A stretch of DNA of 7,586 bases, taken from contig JAJTCI010000107.1 in NCBI GenBank assembly GCA_021323155.1, forward strand, positions 1 to 7,586, written 5' to 3'. Position numbers and translations under genes: made by a program. This stretch comes from Chitinophagaceae bacterium (GTDB lineage Bacteria > Bacteroidota > Bacteroidia > Chitinophagales > Chitinophagaceae). This document shows positions 1 through 6,407 of the stretch, in pieces (position 1 is the stretch's first letter; the number at the start of each line of letters is the position of its first letter). The notes beneath the pieces are model-generated. The model was given only the letters and a program-made list of their open reading frames with translations. It ran no database searches and was not told where the DNA came from.

Positions 1-464
1 CCGCGCAGGTTGACCGCTACTTCCGGGCTGTTTACGTCCAGCCGCACATCACCGGATCCCGTCAGCTGGATGGCCAGGTTCTTCGGGTCCTTGAACTTCC
101 CCGTACCGGTAACATTGCCGCTGCCGGAGAGATGAATGGCGTGTAGTATATCTGTAGACACATAAACATTGATGGGATTCTTCGTCCGGAAGTTCACATT
201 ATCCCGCGTTTTGATCACCAGCCAGCCGTCCTGTATTTCGGTAATGATGTAAGGGACAAGGTTCTCATCAGCTTCTACTTTCAACCCCGTAGGGCCGGAA
301 GCAAGCACAATGTTCATACTGCCCAGTACTTTGATGCGGCTGGCGTCGGCTACATCGCGTTCAATGGTGGTGAGTTTACCATTACCCCGCACCTTCTTGC
401 CCATGTTCACATGGCAGGAATGGAGACCAAGGGTTACGATTGCCAGGAGGAGGATGTTTTTCAT
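1..464 (-). CDS. Head-GIN (DUF2807) lipoprotein, 3' end outside window
   Basis: Reading the minus strand from the ATG at 462-464 gives 154 residues that run off the window start, so the C-terminus is missing. Residues 1-17 form a lipoprotein signal, MKNILLLAIVTLGLHSC, with a lipobox-like LHSC and Cys17 as the predicted lipidated residue. From about residue 37 the sequence has the look of the head-GIN domain (DUF2807, putative autotransporter-adhesin head): short beta-strand repeats with LSGSGNVTGTG and LTGSGDVRLDV. This family is common in Bacteroidota, sits in the envelope, and has no established biochemical role. The gene diverges from guaA. There is no Shine-Dalgarno sequence. A TACCTTTC box (483-490 on the plus strand) may be its -7 promoter element. 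I am confident of family and start; the function is unknown. Confidence 0.88.
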   Translation of the reverse strand, partial: MKNILLLAIVTLGLHSCHVNMGKKVRGNGKLTTIERDVADASRIKVLGSMNIVLASGPTGLKVEADENLVPYIITEIQDGWLVIKTRDNVNFRTKNPINVYVSTDILHAIHLSGSGNVTGTGKFKDPKNLAIQLTGSGDVRLDVNSPEVAVNLR

Positions 465-500
465 ATCGGGGGGTTTGAGAATGAAAGGTAATAAATTTCA

Positions 501-587
501 CCCGTCATTGCTAGCACAGCACTGTCATTGCGAGCGCAGCCGCGTCATTGCGAGCGCAGCCCCGTCATTGCGAGCGGAGCGAAGCAA
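501..587. repeat. Four tandem 20-bp GTCATTGCGAGCG-type repeats
   Basis: Four units lie at an exact 20-bp period (501-520, 521-540, 541-560, 561-580), each holding a version of GTCATTGCGAGCGCAGC. The first copy has diverged (GTCATTGCTAGCACAGC). The last has GGAGC and continues into GAAGCAA, so TTGC at 568-571 can pair with GCAA at 584-587. Translated, the repeat gives spurious peptides such as HCERSRVIAS, known from wrongly annotated ORFs in many unrelated bacteria where this intergenic element occurs. It lies in the divergent gap between the GIN lipoprotein gene and guaA, ending about 40 bp before the guaA ATG. It is non-coding; any role is unknown. Confidence 0.85.
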
Positions 588-615
588 ACCCCAGTGCATT
601 TAGACCCCATATTCT

Positions 616-623
616 TACCTTCG
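616..623 (+). promoter_or_regulatory. Possible -7 element of the guaA promoter
   Basis: TACCTTCG matches five of the six fixed bases of the Bacteroidota -7 consensus TAnnTTTG and ends 4 bp before the guaA ATG. I see no TTG -33 element at the usual spacing. If real, the guaA mRNA would be nearly leaderless. Confidence 0.35.
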
Positions 624-627
624 CCGC

Positions 628-2157
628 ATGTCCGAAAAAATACTCATCCTGGATTTTGGAAGCCAGTACACCCAACTGATCGCCAGGGCAGTGAGAGAGG
701 CCAATGTCTACTGCGAGATCATCCCCTTCAATAAACCTTTTTCCTATGACGGCCTGAAAGGCATCATCCTTAGCGGGTCGCCCTTCAGCGTGAACGAGGA
801 AAATGCACCAGTGGTCGATATCCGCGGTTTCAACGATAAATTACCTGTCCTGGGGGTTTGTTATGGTGCCCAGCTCACGGCAAAGGAATTCGGCGGGCGG
901 GTGGACAAATCCAATAAGCGTGAATTCGGCCGCGCCATCCTCGATCATAAAGAAGACAAATTATTCAACGGCATCACCGCCCACTCCCAGGTATGGATGA
1001 GCCACAGCGATTCTATCACCGCGCTCCCGGAAGGATTCGAGCTGCTTGCTACCACCAACAGTATTCCCATCGCGGCTTTCCGCAGGACCTCGGGAAACGT
1101 TCACCCTTTATACGGCCTGCAATTTCACCCCGAGGTCTATCATTCCATCGAGGGCAAAAAGATCCTCCGCAATTTCCTGGTGGATATCTGCGGTTGCAAA
1201 CAGGATTGGACGCCTGCCTCTTTCGTACAGGAAACCGTCGAGCAACTCAAACAACAGATAGGCGGCGGACACGTGATCATGGCTTTGAGCGGTGGTGTTG
1301 ACAGCACCGTTGCGGCCACACTCATCAGCCGCGCGATCGGCGACCGCCTCCACGGAATATTCGTCGACAACGGCGTATTGCGCAAGGATGAATTCCAACA
1401 GGTACTGGATACTTACAAGCAACTTAACCTGAATGTAAAGGGCGTAGATGCAAAAGAGTTGTTCTATGGCGAGCTTGCCGGCAAGACAGACCCAGAATCA
1501 AAACGCAAGACCATCGGTAAATTATTCATCGACGTGTTCCAGGAGGAAGCGTTGAAACATAAAGAAGTAAAATTCTTAGGGCAGGGAACCATCTACCCCG
1601 ACGTGATCGAAAGCGTGAGTGTGCACGGCCCTTCCATGACCATCAAATCACACCACAACGTTGGCGGCCTGCCGGAAAAAATGCACCTGCAACTGGTGGA
1701 GCCCCTGCGATTCCTGTTTAAGGATGAAGTGCGTAAAGTAGGATTGGAACTGGGCATCCCAGCCGACATGATCAACCGCCACCCTTTTCCCGGGCCGGGA
1801 CTTGCCATCCGTATTTTGGGTGAAATAACAGAAGAAAAGGTTAAGCTTCTTCAATCCGCGGACGACATTTATATCAAAGCGCTCAAAGAACACAATCTTT
1901 ACTCAACCGTATGGCAGGCAGGTACCATCCTGCTACCGGTGAAAAGTGTTGGGGTGATGGGAGATGAGCGTACCTACGAATTCACGGTGGCGCTCCGCGC
2001 GGTGACTTCGATAGACGGGATGACGGCCGACTGGGCGCATCTCCCTTACGATTTCCTGGCGCACGTTTCCAGTGAAATTATCAATTCTGTAAGAGGAATT
2101 AACCGGGTAGTTTACGATATTAGCAGTAAGCCTCCCGCCACGATAGAGTGGGAGTGA
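628..2157 (+). CDS. guaA: GMP synthase (glutamine-hydrolysing)
   Basis: This cytoplasmic enzyme converts XMP to GMP using ATP and glutamine, the last step of guanine nucleotide synthesis. The 509 residues are full length for the two-domain bacterial form. Residues 1 to about 190 are the class I glutamine amidotransferase domain, with nucleophile Cys78 in LGVCYGAQL and His167/Glu169 in FHPEV. The ATP-pyrophosphatase domain follows, with P-loop SGGVDS at 221-226. The C-terminal dimerisation domain includes RHPFPGPGLAIRILGE (385-400) and ends in KPPATIEWE. All expected catalytic residues are present. A small variation is SGSPFSV where many homologues have SGGP. The ATG at 628 gives the family's usual N-terminus (ILILDFGSQYTQLIAR). 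There is no Shine-Dalgarno sequence. The next gene starts 20 bp after the stop, so co-transcription is likely. Confidence 0.98.
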   Translation: MSEKILILDFGSQYTQLIARAVREANVYCEIIPFNKPFSYDGLKGIILSGSPFSVNEENAPVVDIRGFNDKLPVLGVCYGAQLTAKEFGGRVDKSNKREFGRAILDHKEDKLFNGITAHSQVWMSHSDSITALPEGFELLATTNSIPIAAFRRTSGNVHPLYGLQFHPEVYHSIEGKKILRNFLVDICGCKQDWTPASFVQETVEQLKQQIGGGHVIMALSGGVDSTVAATLISRAIGDRLHGIFVDNGVLRKDEFQQVLDTYKQLNLNVKGVDAKELFYGELAGKTDPESKRKTIGKLFIDVFQEEALKHKEVKFLGQGTIYPDVIESVSVHGPSMTIKSHHNVGGLPEKMHLQLVEPLRFLFKDEVRKVGLELGIPADMINRHPFPGPGLAIRILGEITEEKVKLLQSADDIYIKALKEHNLYSTVWQAGTILLPVKSVGVMGDERTYEFTVALRAVTSIDGMTADWAHLPYDFLAHVSSEIINSVRGINRVVYDISSKPPATIEWE

Positions 2158-2177
2158 GGCACCAAATTTGAGAATAC

Positions 2178-3383
2178 ATGAGAAACCTTTACATGCGGCT
2201 TTTATTTTCAGCATGCTTCGCGATGATATTAATTGTGTCATCCCTGCGATCCCACGCGCAGTATGACTCTGTCAGCAAACCCGTAAAGGTCGCCGTCCTG
2301 ATCCCCCTCTACCTGGACTCCGCGTTCAGCGGCACAGTATATAAGCTCGGCAACAACAACCTTCCGAAATACATTTTACCGGGGCTGGATTTTTACAACG
2401 GCGTAATGATGGCTATCGATTCTCTCGAAAAAGAAGGCCAGCAGCTCGAGGTGATGATCCATGATACGAAATCAAGGGAAAAATCACTCAGCCTGCTCCT
2501 GGTGGAGCCCGAGATCGCTGGTGCGTCTTTTATCATCGGTTCTTTCACTACGAAAGAGGAGTTGAAAAAAGTGGCCGACTTCGCGCTGGCGAAGAACATC
2601 CCGCTGATCTCCGCCACCTATCCCAACGATGGTGGCATCACCGCCAACCCGAACCTGGTCATCATCAATCCAACACTCGCCACGCACATCGAAGGCATGT
2701 TCCGTTACGTGCAGCGCAACCATAGCATCGACAACATCGTTTTGTTCCGCCGCAAAAGCGACCAGATGGACAAACACATCATGGAGACCATCATGGAGGC
2801 GTCTAAAAAGAACTCAGCGATACCGGTCAGGATAAGGTACGTGGAAGTGAGTGATGCGTTCAACCGCCAGGAGATCATTTCCCAATTAGACAGCAACAAG
2901 CGCAACGTCGTCATCGGCGCCACGCTCAACGAAGGCTTCGCGGGCAATTTAGTGAAAGCACTCAGTGGCGTCAAAGCTTCTTACGAGACGACAGTGATCG
3001 GCATGCCTACCTGGGACAACATGAAGGAATTGAATAAGGCTGAAGCGAAAGGCGTCGAGATCGTTTACTCTACACCCTACAATTACCAGAAGAGCGATCG
3101 CTTCCTCAGCAGGATGTCGGCCAATTATAAACTGCGTTTCAACGGCAGGGCAAGCGATATGGTGTTCAAAGGCTACGAGGCGATGTACCACTTCTCCAAA
3201 CTCTACCTGAAGCACGGTGCCGCCTTCCGCTCCAACCTATCCGATCGCGATTACCGCATCACCAATGAATTCGATATCCAGGCCACGAAGCTGAAGAAAG
3301 AGAACGCCACCGCCGACTATTTGGAGAACAAGAAACTCTATTACGTGAAAAAGCAGGACGGTACTATCAAGAGCGTGCAATAG
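2178..3383 (+). CDS. Secreted type-1 periplasmic-binding-fold protein
   Basis: The 401-residue product (396 if the second Met is used) has an N-terminal signal peptide, with hydrophobic stretch LLFSACFAMILIVSSL and likely cleavage after SHA (residue 27). The rest resembles the type-1 periplasmic binding fold of branched-chain amino-acid receptors and LpoA-like proteins. Strand KVAVLIPLY opens the fold, then LPGLDFYNGVMMAIDSL, a typical IIGSFTTKEELKKVADFA ligand-cleft segment, and LISATYP. No ABC permease or ATPase gene is adjacent, so a transport role is not supported here. From memory, Bacteroidota often carry a LysM plus binding-fold protein beside guaA; this copy has no visible LysM domain. 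CAAATTTG at 2163-2170 could be a weak promoter, but the 20-bp gap to guaA suggests read-through. The ligand is unknown. Confidence 0.8.
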   Translation: MRNLYMRLLFSACFAMILIVSSLRSHAQYDSVSKPVKVAVLIPLYLDSAFSGTVYKLGNNNLPKYILPGLDFYNGVMMAIDSLEKEGQQLEVMIHDTKSREKSLSLLLVEPEIAGASFIIGSFTTKEELKKVADFALAKNIPLISATYPNDGGITANPNLVIINPTLATHIEGMFRYVQRNHSIDNIVLFRRKSDQMDKHIMETIMEASKKNSAIPVRIRYVEVSDAFNRQEIISQLDSNKRNVVIGATLNEGFAGNLVKALSGVKASYETTVIGMPTWDNMKELNKAEAKGVEIVYSTPYNYQKSDRFLSRMSANYKLRFNGRASDMVFKGYEAMYHFSKLYLKHGAAFRSNLSDRDYRITNEFDIQATKLKKENATADYLENKKLYYVKKQDGTIKSVQ

Positions 3384-3384
3384 G

Positions 3385-3446
3385 AGTCAGGGATATAGGC
3401 GTTAAACGTCAGGAGTCAGCTAAGTCAGAGAGTCAGTGAAGTCAGT
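3385..3446. repeat. Irregular GTCAG repeat array
   Basis: GTCAG occurs six times just after the stop of the binding-fold gene, starting at 3386, 3408, 3415, 3424, 3432 and 3441. Apart from the first interval (22 bp) the copies are 7 to 9 bp apart, mostly as AGTCAG. It is non-coding; the rest of the spacer (3447-3510) shows nothing recognisable. Confidence 0.7.
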
Positions 3447-3510
3447 AAGGCCGAAGTGCTTTAGCAGCATAACCAACATCTGGATCGCCTTCCGAATTCT
3501 ACGAACCCAA

Positions 3511-3538
3511 CTTCAAACCTCAAACCTCAAACTTCAAA
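3511..3538. repeat. Heptanucleotide repeat C[TC]TCAAA, four units
   Basis: Four perfect 7-bp units lie in tandem: CTTCAAA, CCTCAAA, CCTCAAA, CTTCAAA. A fifth partial unit, CTTG at 3539-3542, supplies the TTG start codon of the exonuclease gene. The array occupies the place where a ribosome binding site would be expected. Slippage would change the spacing upstream of the start, in 7-bp steps, without altering the protein. Confidence 0.8.
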
Positions 3539-3539
3539 C

Positions 3540-4574
3540 TTGCCTTTGATTGACTTCACCCCCCGCGGCCTCTACTGTTCCCAGGGTGGATTCCATATTG
3601 ACCCATGGCTGCCGGTGGATAAGGCGGTGATCACGCACGCGCACGGCGACCACGCACGGTTTGGCAACAAACATTACCTCTCGCACCATTTTACAAAGCC
3701 ACTCATACAGGCGCGGTTGCGCGAAGGGCAATACGAGTCGATTGGTTGGAATGAACCAATCACCATGAATGGCGTGAAGCTCTCATTTCACCCCGCGGGC
3801 CATATGATCGGGTCTTCCCAAGTTCGACTGGAGTATAACGGCGAGGTCTGGGTGTTCAGTGGCGATTATAAAACGGAAGACGATGGCATCAGTGGCCGGT
3901 TCGAACCCGTAAAGTGCAACACGTTCATCACCGAATCTACTTTCGGCTTGCCGATCTACCACTGGAAACCCCAGCAGGAGATCTTCAATGATATCAAGGC
4001 CTGGATACAGAAGAACAAAGACCAGGGCAAGGCTTCCGTGTTGATGGCTTACAGCCTCGGCAAGGCGCAACGCATTCTTCAGCCGTTGAGTGAAATGACG
4101 GATGTGATCTACGCGCACGGCGCCGTTTACAATATGCAGGAAGCCCTGGTGAATGGCGTACCGGGATACGCGCACCGTGACGTGAAGATGGAACGCATCA
4201 CTTTCGAAACTACAAAAGAACAATTAAGGAACGCCGTCATCCTTGCGCCCCCCAGCGCGGAGAACTCTTCCTGGATGAAAAGATTCCAGCCCTACGCGCT
4301 TGGCTATTGCAGTGGCTGGATGCAGGTGCGCGGTAACGTCCGCCGCAAGAACGTAGACGGCGGTTTCGCCATCAGCGACCATGCCGACTGGAACGGCTTA
4401 CTCGACGCGGTCAAAGCCACCGGCGCCACCAAAGTATTCGTAACGCATGGCTACCAGGCTGCCTTCAGCCGTTACCTCAACGAGATCGGCATCGAATCGG
4501 CAGAAGTAAAAACAGAATACGGAACGGAGGATGAAGGGGAAGCAGAGGTGATAACGGATGAAAAAGGGGAGTAG
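3540..4574 (+). CDS. Ligase-associated DNA exonuclease (MBL fold)
   Basis: This 344-residue protein matches the metallo-beta-lactamase/beta-CASP-like exonuclease that accompanies bacterial ATP-dependent DNA ligases (the TIGR04122-type family, related to SNM1/CPSF nucleases). Visible metal ligands are THAHGDHA (His33, His35, Asp37, His38), HPAGH (His84-His88) and SGDYK (Asp109). Downstream are TEST (131-134), SDHADW (279-284) and VTHG (His303), all expected for the fold. Length is normal. The C-terminal tail after residue 329 is acidic. The start is TTG: no ATG or GTG lies in frame back to the TAG at 3462-3464, and the protein must begin close to LIDFTPRGLYC. A second TTG at 3546 is possible. 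The usual partners (ligase, DEXH helicase, phosphoesterase) are not adjacent. Its 3' end carries the ribosome binding site of the next small gene. Confidence 0.93.
   Translation: MPLIDFTPRGLYCSQGGFHIDPWLPVDKAVITHAHGDHARFGNKHYLSHHFTKPLIQARLREGQYESIGWNEPITMNGVKLSFHPAGHMIGSSQVRLEYNGEVWVFSGDYKTEDDGISGRFEPVKCNTFITESTFGLPIYHWKPQQEIFNDIKAWIQKNKDQGKASVLMAYSLGKAQRILQPLSEMTDVIYAHGAVYNMQEALVNGVPGYAHRDVKMERITFETTKEQLRNAVILAPPSAENSSWMKRFQPYALGYCSGWMQVRGNVRRKNVDGGFAISDHADWNGLLDAVKATGATKVFVTHGYQAAFSRYLNEIGIESAEVKTEYGTEDEGEAEVITDEKGE
4566..4571 (+). promoter_or_regulatory. Strong Shine-Dalgarno site for the 41-residue ORF
   Basis: GGGGAG, preceded by AAAAA, lies 7 bp before the ATG at 4579 and inside the last codons of the exonuclease gene. 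It is the clearest Shine-Dalgarno sequence I found in the window and supports translation, probably coupled, of the small gene behind it. Confidence 0.6.
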
Positions 4575-4578
4575 TAAA

Positions 4579-4704
4579 ATGGCAATAACAAAAGCACCGC
4601 AGCGTTTAACAACATTCCCAAAGTTCAGAACTTTAGAAAAGCTAGGAAGCGTCTCTGCAATTGCCTTCGCCATCATCGCCTGGCTCCTGCTTTCAAAAAT
4701 TTAA
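4579..4704 (+). CDS. Small 41-residue single-pass membrane protein
   Basis: This short ORF starts 4 bp after the exonuclease stop and is preceded at ideal distance by GGGGAG. The product begins MAITKAPQRLTTFPKFRTLE, a basic, probably cytoplasmic segment with three Arg and three Lys in its first 21 residues. A hydrophobic stretch follows at about 25-38 (SAIAFAIIAWLLL), ending in SKI. This is the pattern of a small single-helix inner-membrane protein. I do not recognise a family. The reasons to call it real are the ribosome binding site, the tight spacing in an apparent operon, and the coherent amphipathic layout. A function linked to the exonuclease is possible but unproven. Automated annotation could easily miss it because of its length. 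Confidence 0.62.
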   Translation: MAITKAPQRLTTFPKFRTLEKLGSVSAIAFAIIAWLLLSKI

Positions 4705-4799
4705 AGTATTGCCTGCCGGATTCCTCCTTTTACTTGACATCCGTCATATAAAATAAACCCTCAAAAGCCTTCCTTTGTTATGGTATTTTTATAACATCA

Positions 4800-5396
4800 A
4801 TGAACCGACTTCCCTTATACCTGGTGTTGATCTGCCTTTCAATGGCATTCCGCGACAAAGGCGTGACCACCATCAAGTGGGTCATCACCAGCGGCTGCTC
4901 TTTAAAGGTTAATGGCAGCACCAATATCAATAAGTTCAGTTGCGTAATCGGGAACTACAACCGTCCCGACACCATTACTACGGTCTCCGGTAACAACCAG
5001 CCCGTGAAGATGACGGGCAACATACAACTGGAGGTAGGGAAATTCGATTGCCATAATGCCATCATGACGGCTGACCTTCGCAAGACGCTAAAATCCGAGA
5101 CCCACCCCCGCCTCATGATCTTCTTCATCAGCATGAATCAATATCCCGCGCCGGGAAAATGGGGCCTGAAAGGATCCGTACTGATCGTGCTTGCGGGCGT
5201 CTCTAAGAATTTCGAGGTGGATTACAAACTGGTATCTGCTGAAAAAGACCTGATCACACTGGAAGGAACCCGCCAGGTACTCTTCTCCGATTTTAACCTC
5301 AAGCCCCCACGCAAGCTGGGCGGCATGATAAAGACCAACAACGAATTGAACGTGGTTTTTACCCTCAAGATGAAGGTGCTTCCCGCTAAGGGTTGA
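4800..5396 (+). CDS. YceI-family protein, secreted
   Basis: The 198-residue product starts with a short hydrophobic signal, LPLYLVLICLSMAF, so export to the periplasm is likely. The rest follows the YceI lipocalin-like beta-barrel pattern: IKWVITSGCSLKVNGSTNIN near the N-terminus, MTADLRKTLKSETHPRLMIF in the middle, and LEGTRQVLFSDFNLKPPRKL towards the end. YceI proteins bind isoprenoid-type lipids, and the exact role of most members is unknown. Family resemblance is good but divergent. The 95 bp before it (4705-4799) are AT-rich with no clear promoter. It converges with the next gene and their coding ends overlap by 11 bp. The ATG at 4800 gives an intact signal peptide; no better start is visible. 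Confidence 0.85.
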   Translation: MNRLPLYLVLICLSMAFRDKGVTTIKWVITSGCSLKVNGSTNINKFSCVIGNYNRPDTITTVSGNNQPVKMTGNIQLEVGKFDCHNAIMTADLRKTLKSETHPRLMIFFISMNQYPAPGKWGLKGSVLIVLAGVSKNFEVDYKLVSAEKDLITLEGTRQVLFSDFNLKPPRKLGGMIKTNNELNVVFTLKMKVLPAKG

Positions 5397-5796
5397 GTTT
5401 CGCGAACAATACACCGGCGACCAAAGCCTGGCCCAAACCATAGATGAACCATGTGCCCACGGTGACAATCGATACGTCCAGCGCACTATAGGTGATCCAC
5501 ATGACGGGTAATAAGGCGACCAGCGCGTAAAGAAAACCGAATTCGATTCCCTTACGCACAAAATGGTGTCCCTGCATCAGTCCCTTGAAACGCTCCCAGA
5601 AAGCTGAAAGCGCCAGCGCGATAACGAAAGCGTGGGAATAGAAAAGAATGTCCTTATCGCCATCAGAATCGAATAACGGGTTGTTGTACTCCAGGAACGC
5701 TTCGGGGAAAGCAGTGATCGCCAGGTACAATCCTCCATAACCGAGGATAAATAGTATAACGCCGACGATCAACCCGGAGATGAGTACTTTTTTCAT
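5386..5796 (-). CDS. Four-helix membrane protein of unknown function
   Basis: The 136-residue product starting MKKVLIS has four predicted membrane helices: about 5-30, 52-68, 83-103 and 108-131. A polar loop (residues 37-50, with DSDGDKD) sits between the first two. A longer frame from an ATG at 5823 would add nine residues (MEECTFSAI). I reject it because the promoter-like TACCTTTA lies inside that extension, while MKK is a typical membrane-protein start. The gene is monocistronic in appearance, convergent with and overlapping the YceI gene. I do not recognise the family, and no catalytic motif is apparent. It is more likely real than not: long frame, coherent topology, promoter in place. 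Confidence 0.82.
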   Translation of the reverse strand: MKKVLISGLIVGVILFILGYGGLYLAITAFPEAFLEYNNPLFDSDGDKDILFYSHAFVIALALSAFWERFKGLMQGHHFVRKGIEFGFLYALVALLPVMWITYSALDVSIVTVGTWFIYGLGQALVAGVLFAKLNP

Positions 5797-5804
5797 GATG
5801 GCGC

Positions 5805-5833
5805 TAAAGGTACATTCTTCCAAAGAATTCCAA
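5805..5833 (-). promoter_or_regulatory. Bacteroidota-type promoter (TTG-N18-TACCTTTA)
   Basis: On the minus strand, TTG (5831-5833) lies 18 bp before TACCTTTA (5805-5812), matching the -33/-7 layout of Bacteroidota housekeeping promoters (TTTG, about 17-23 bp, TAnnTTTG) except for the last base. The ATG of the membrane protein lies 8 bp further on, so the leader would be only a few bases. It is the best promoter match in the window. Confidence 0.5.
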
Positions 5834-5853
5834 CCTAACCGTAGTCATGTGAT

Positions 5854-5877
5854 TGACCAGTCATTTGGAACTGGTCA
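5854..5877 (-). terminator. Perfect 8-bp hairpin right after a stop codon
   Basis: TGACCAGT and ACTGGTCA form a perfect 8-bp stem around an 8-base loop, directly next to the TAG of the secreted CxxC protein gene (5878-5880). The position suits a transcription terminator for the two-gene minus-strand unit, but no T-tract follows on either strand. It may instead be an mRNA-stabilising hairpin or an operator for the next gene. Confidence 0.4.
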
Positions 5878-6399
5878 CTACTCATTTATCTCTCTACGGT
5901 AAATCCTGCCGTTGACCCGGATTTCATTTTTGTTCTTCGTGAGTGCGATCGCGAATATTTTCTTCCGGGGAATAGTAATGGGCAATTCTTTTTTCAATGT
6001 ACTGGTATCATTCTCAGCCTGGGAAGTTGTATCGCCATCTTCAATGATCTTTGGCGGCGTGAATTTCAAATGATTATCCGGGCAATAGTCACATTGTACC
6101 AGTGTCATCTCCGCCAGGAAACCGTTTTTTATGTTATGCAACACGCCAGCCCAGTGATAAAATCCACCATCGGAAGCGGAAAAGAGGGTGTCTTTCTTGT
6201 AAATCGCGATCGGTGATTGCTCCACGAAAACGGAATCCCCGTTGAACGTTACTTCGGTAAGATGATACCATTTGTGTTTCCGACTTTCGCTCTTTTTGTA
6301 TCCTTTTATTTCTGAGGCGCCGATGAAGCGTCCCTTTGGGACCTGCGCGATTGCAGGCAAGGAAAACGCTAACAGTAGTATGGCCAGTTTTGAACGCAT
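5878..6399 (-). CDS. Secreted protein of unknown function with CxxC
   Basis: The 173-residue product has a clear signal peptide, MRSKLAILLLAFSLPAIA, cleaved before Gln19, so it is exported. The mature part is mainly beta-like and polar, with a single CxxC in VQCDYCPDNH (Cys103, Cys106) and an acidic linker rich in Thr and Ser (about 119-135). I do not recognise the family. The start is the ATG at 6397-6399; a GTG immediately upstream is possible but adds only one residue. The ATG lies 8 bp after the stop of the lipoprotein gene, so the two are almost certainly one transcript. Both carry CxxC cysteines in the envelope, which may mean a shared role such as metal or disulfide chemistry, but this is inference only. 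Confidence 0.75.
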   Translation of the reverse strand: MRSKLAILLLAFSLPAIAQVPKGRFIGASEIKGYKKSESRKHKWYHLTEVTFNGDSVFVEQSPIAIYKKDTLFSASDGGFYHWAGVLHNIKNGFLAEMTLVQCDYCPDNHLKFTPPKIIEDGDTTSQAENDTSTLKKELPITIPRKKIFAIALTKNKNEIRVNGRIYRREINE

Positions 6400-6407
6400 C
6401 ACCGATT

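Noticed and set aside
465..627. A riboswitch upstream of guaA
   Set aside because: The gap is mostly the 20-bp repeats and the rest is too short; no purine-riboswitch-like fold was seen.
310..734. Two plus-strand ORFs (310-603 and 528-734) containing HCERS-like peptides
   Set aside because: The first is antisense to the GIN lipoprotein gene and then runs through the 20-bp repeats; the second begins in the repeats and overlaps guaA in another frame. The peptides are translations of a known non-coding repeat.
4398..4676. Minus-strand ORF of 92 residues
   Set aside because: It is antisense to the exonuclease end and the small membrane protein, has no recognisable family and looks like a frame shadow.
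4734..4752. TTGACA followed by TATAAA upstream of the YceI gene
   Set aside because: The spacing is 7 bp, far too short for a sigma-70-type promoter, and this is not the promoter type expected in Bacteroidota.
4780..4794. Four-codon mini-ORF (MVFL) just before the YceI gene
   Set aside because: Too short to judge, with no ribosome binding site and no attenuator-like hairpins.
5797..5823. N-terminal extension of the membrane protein to an ATG at 5823
   Set aside because: It would contain the best promoter match in the window, and MKKVLIS at 5796 is a more typical start.
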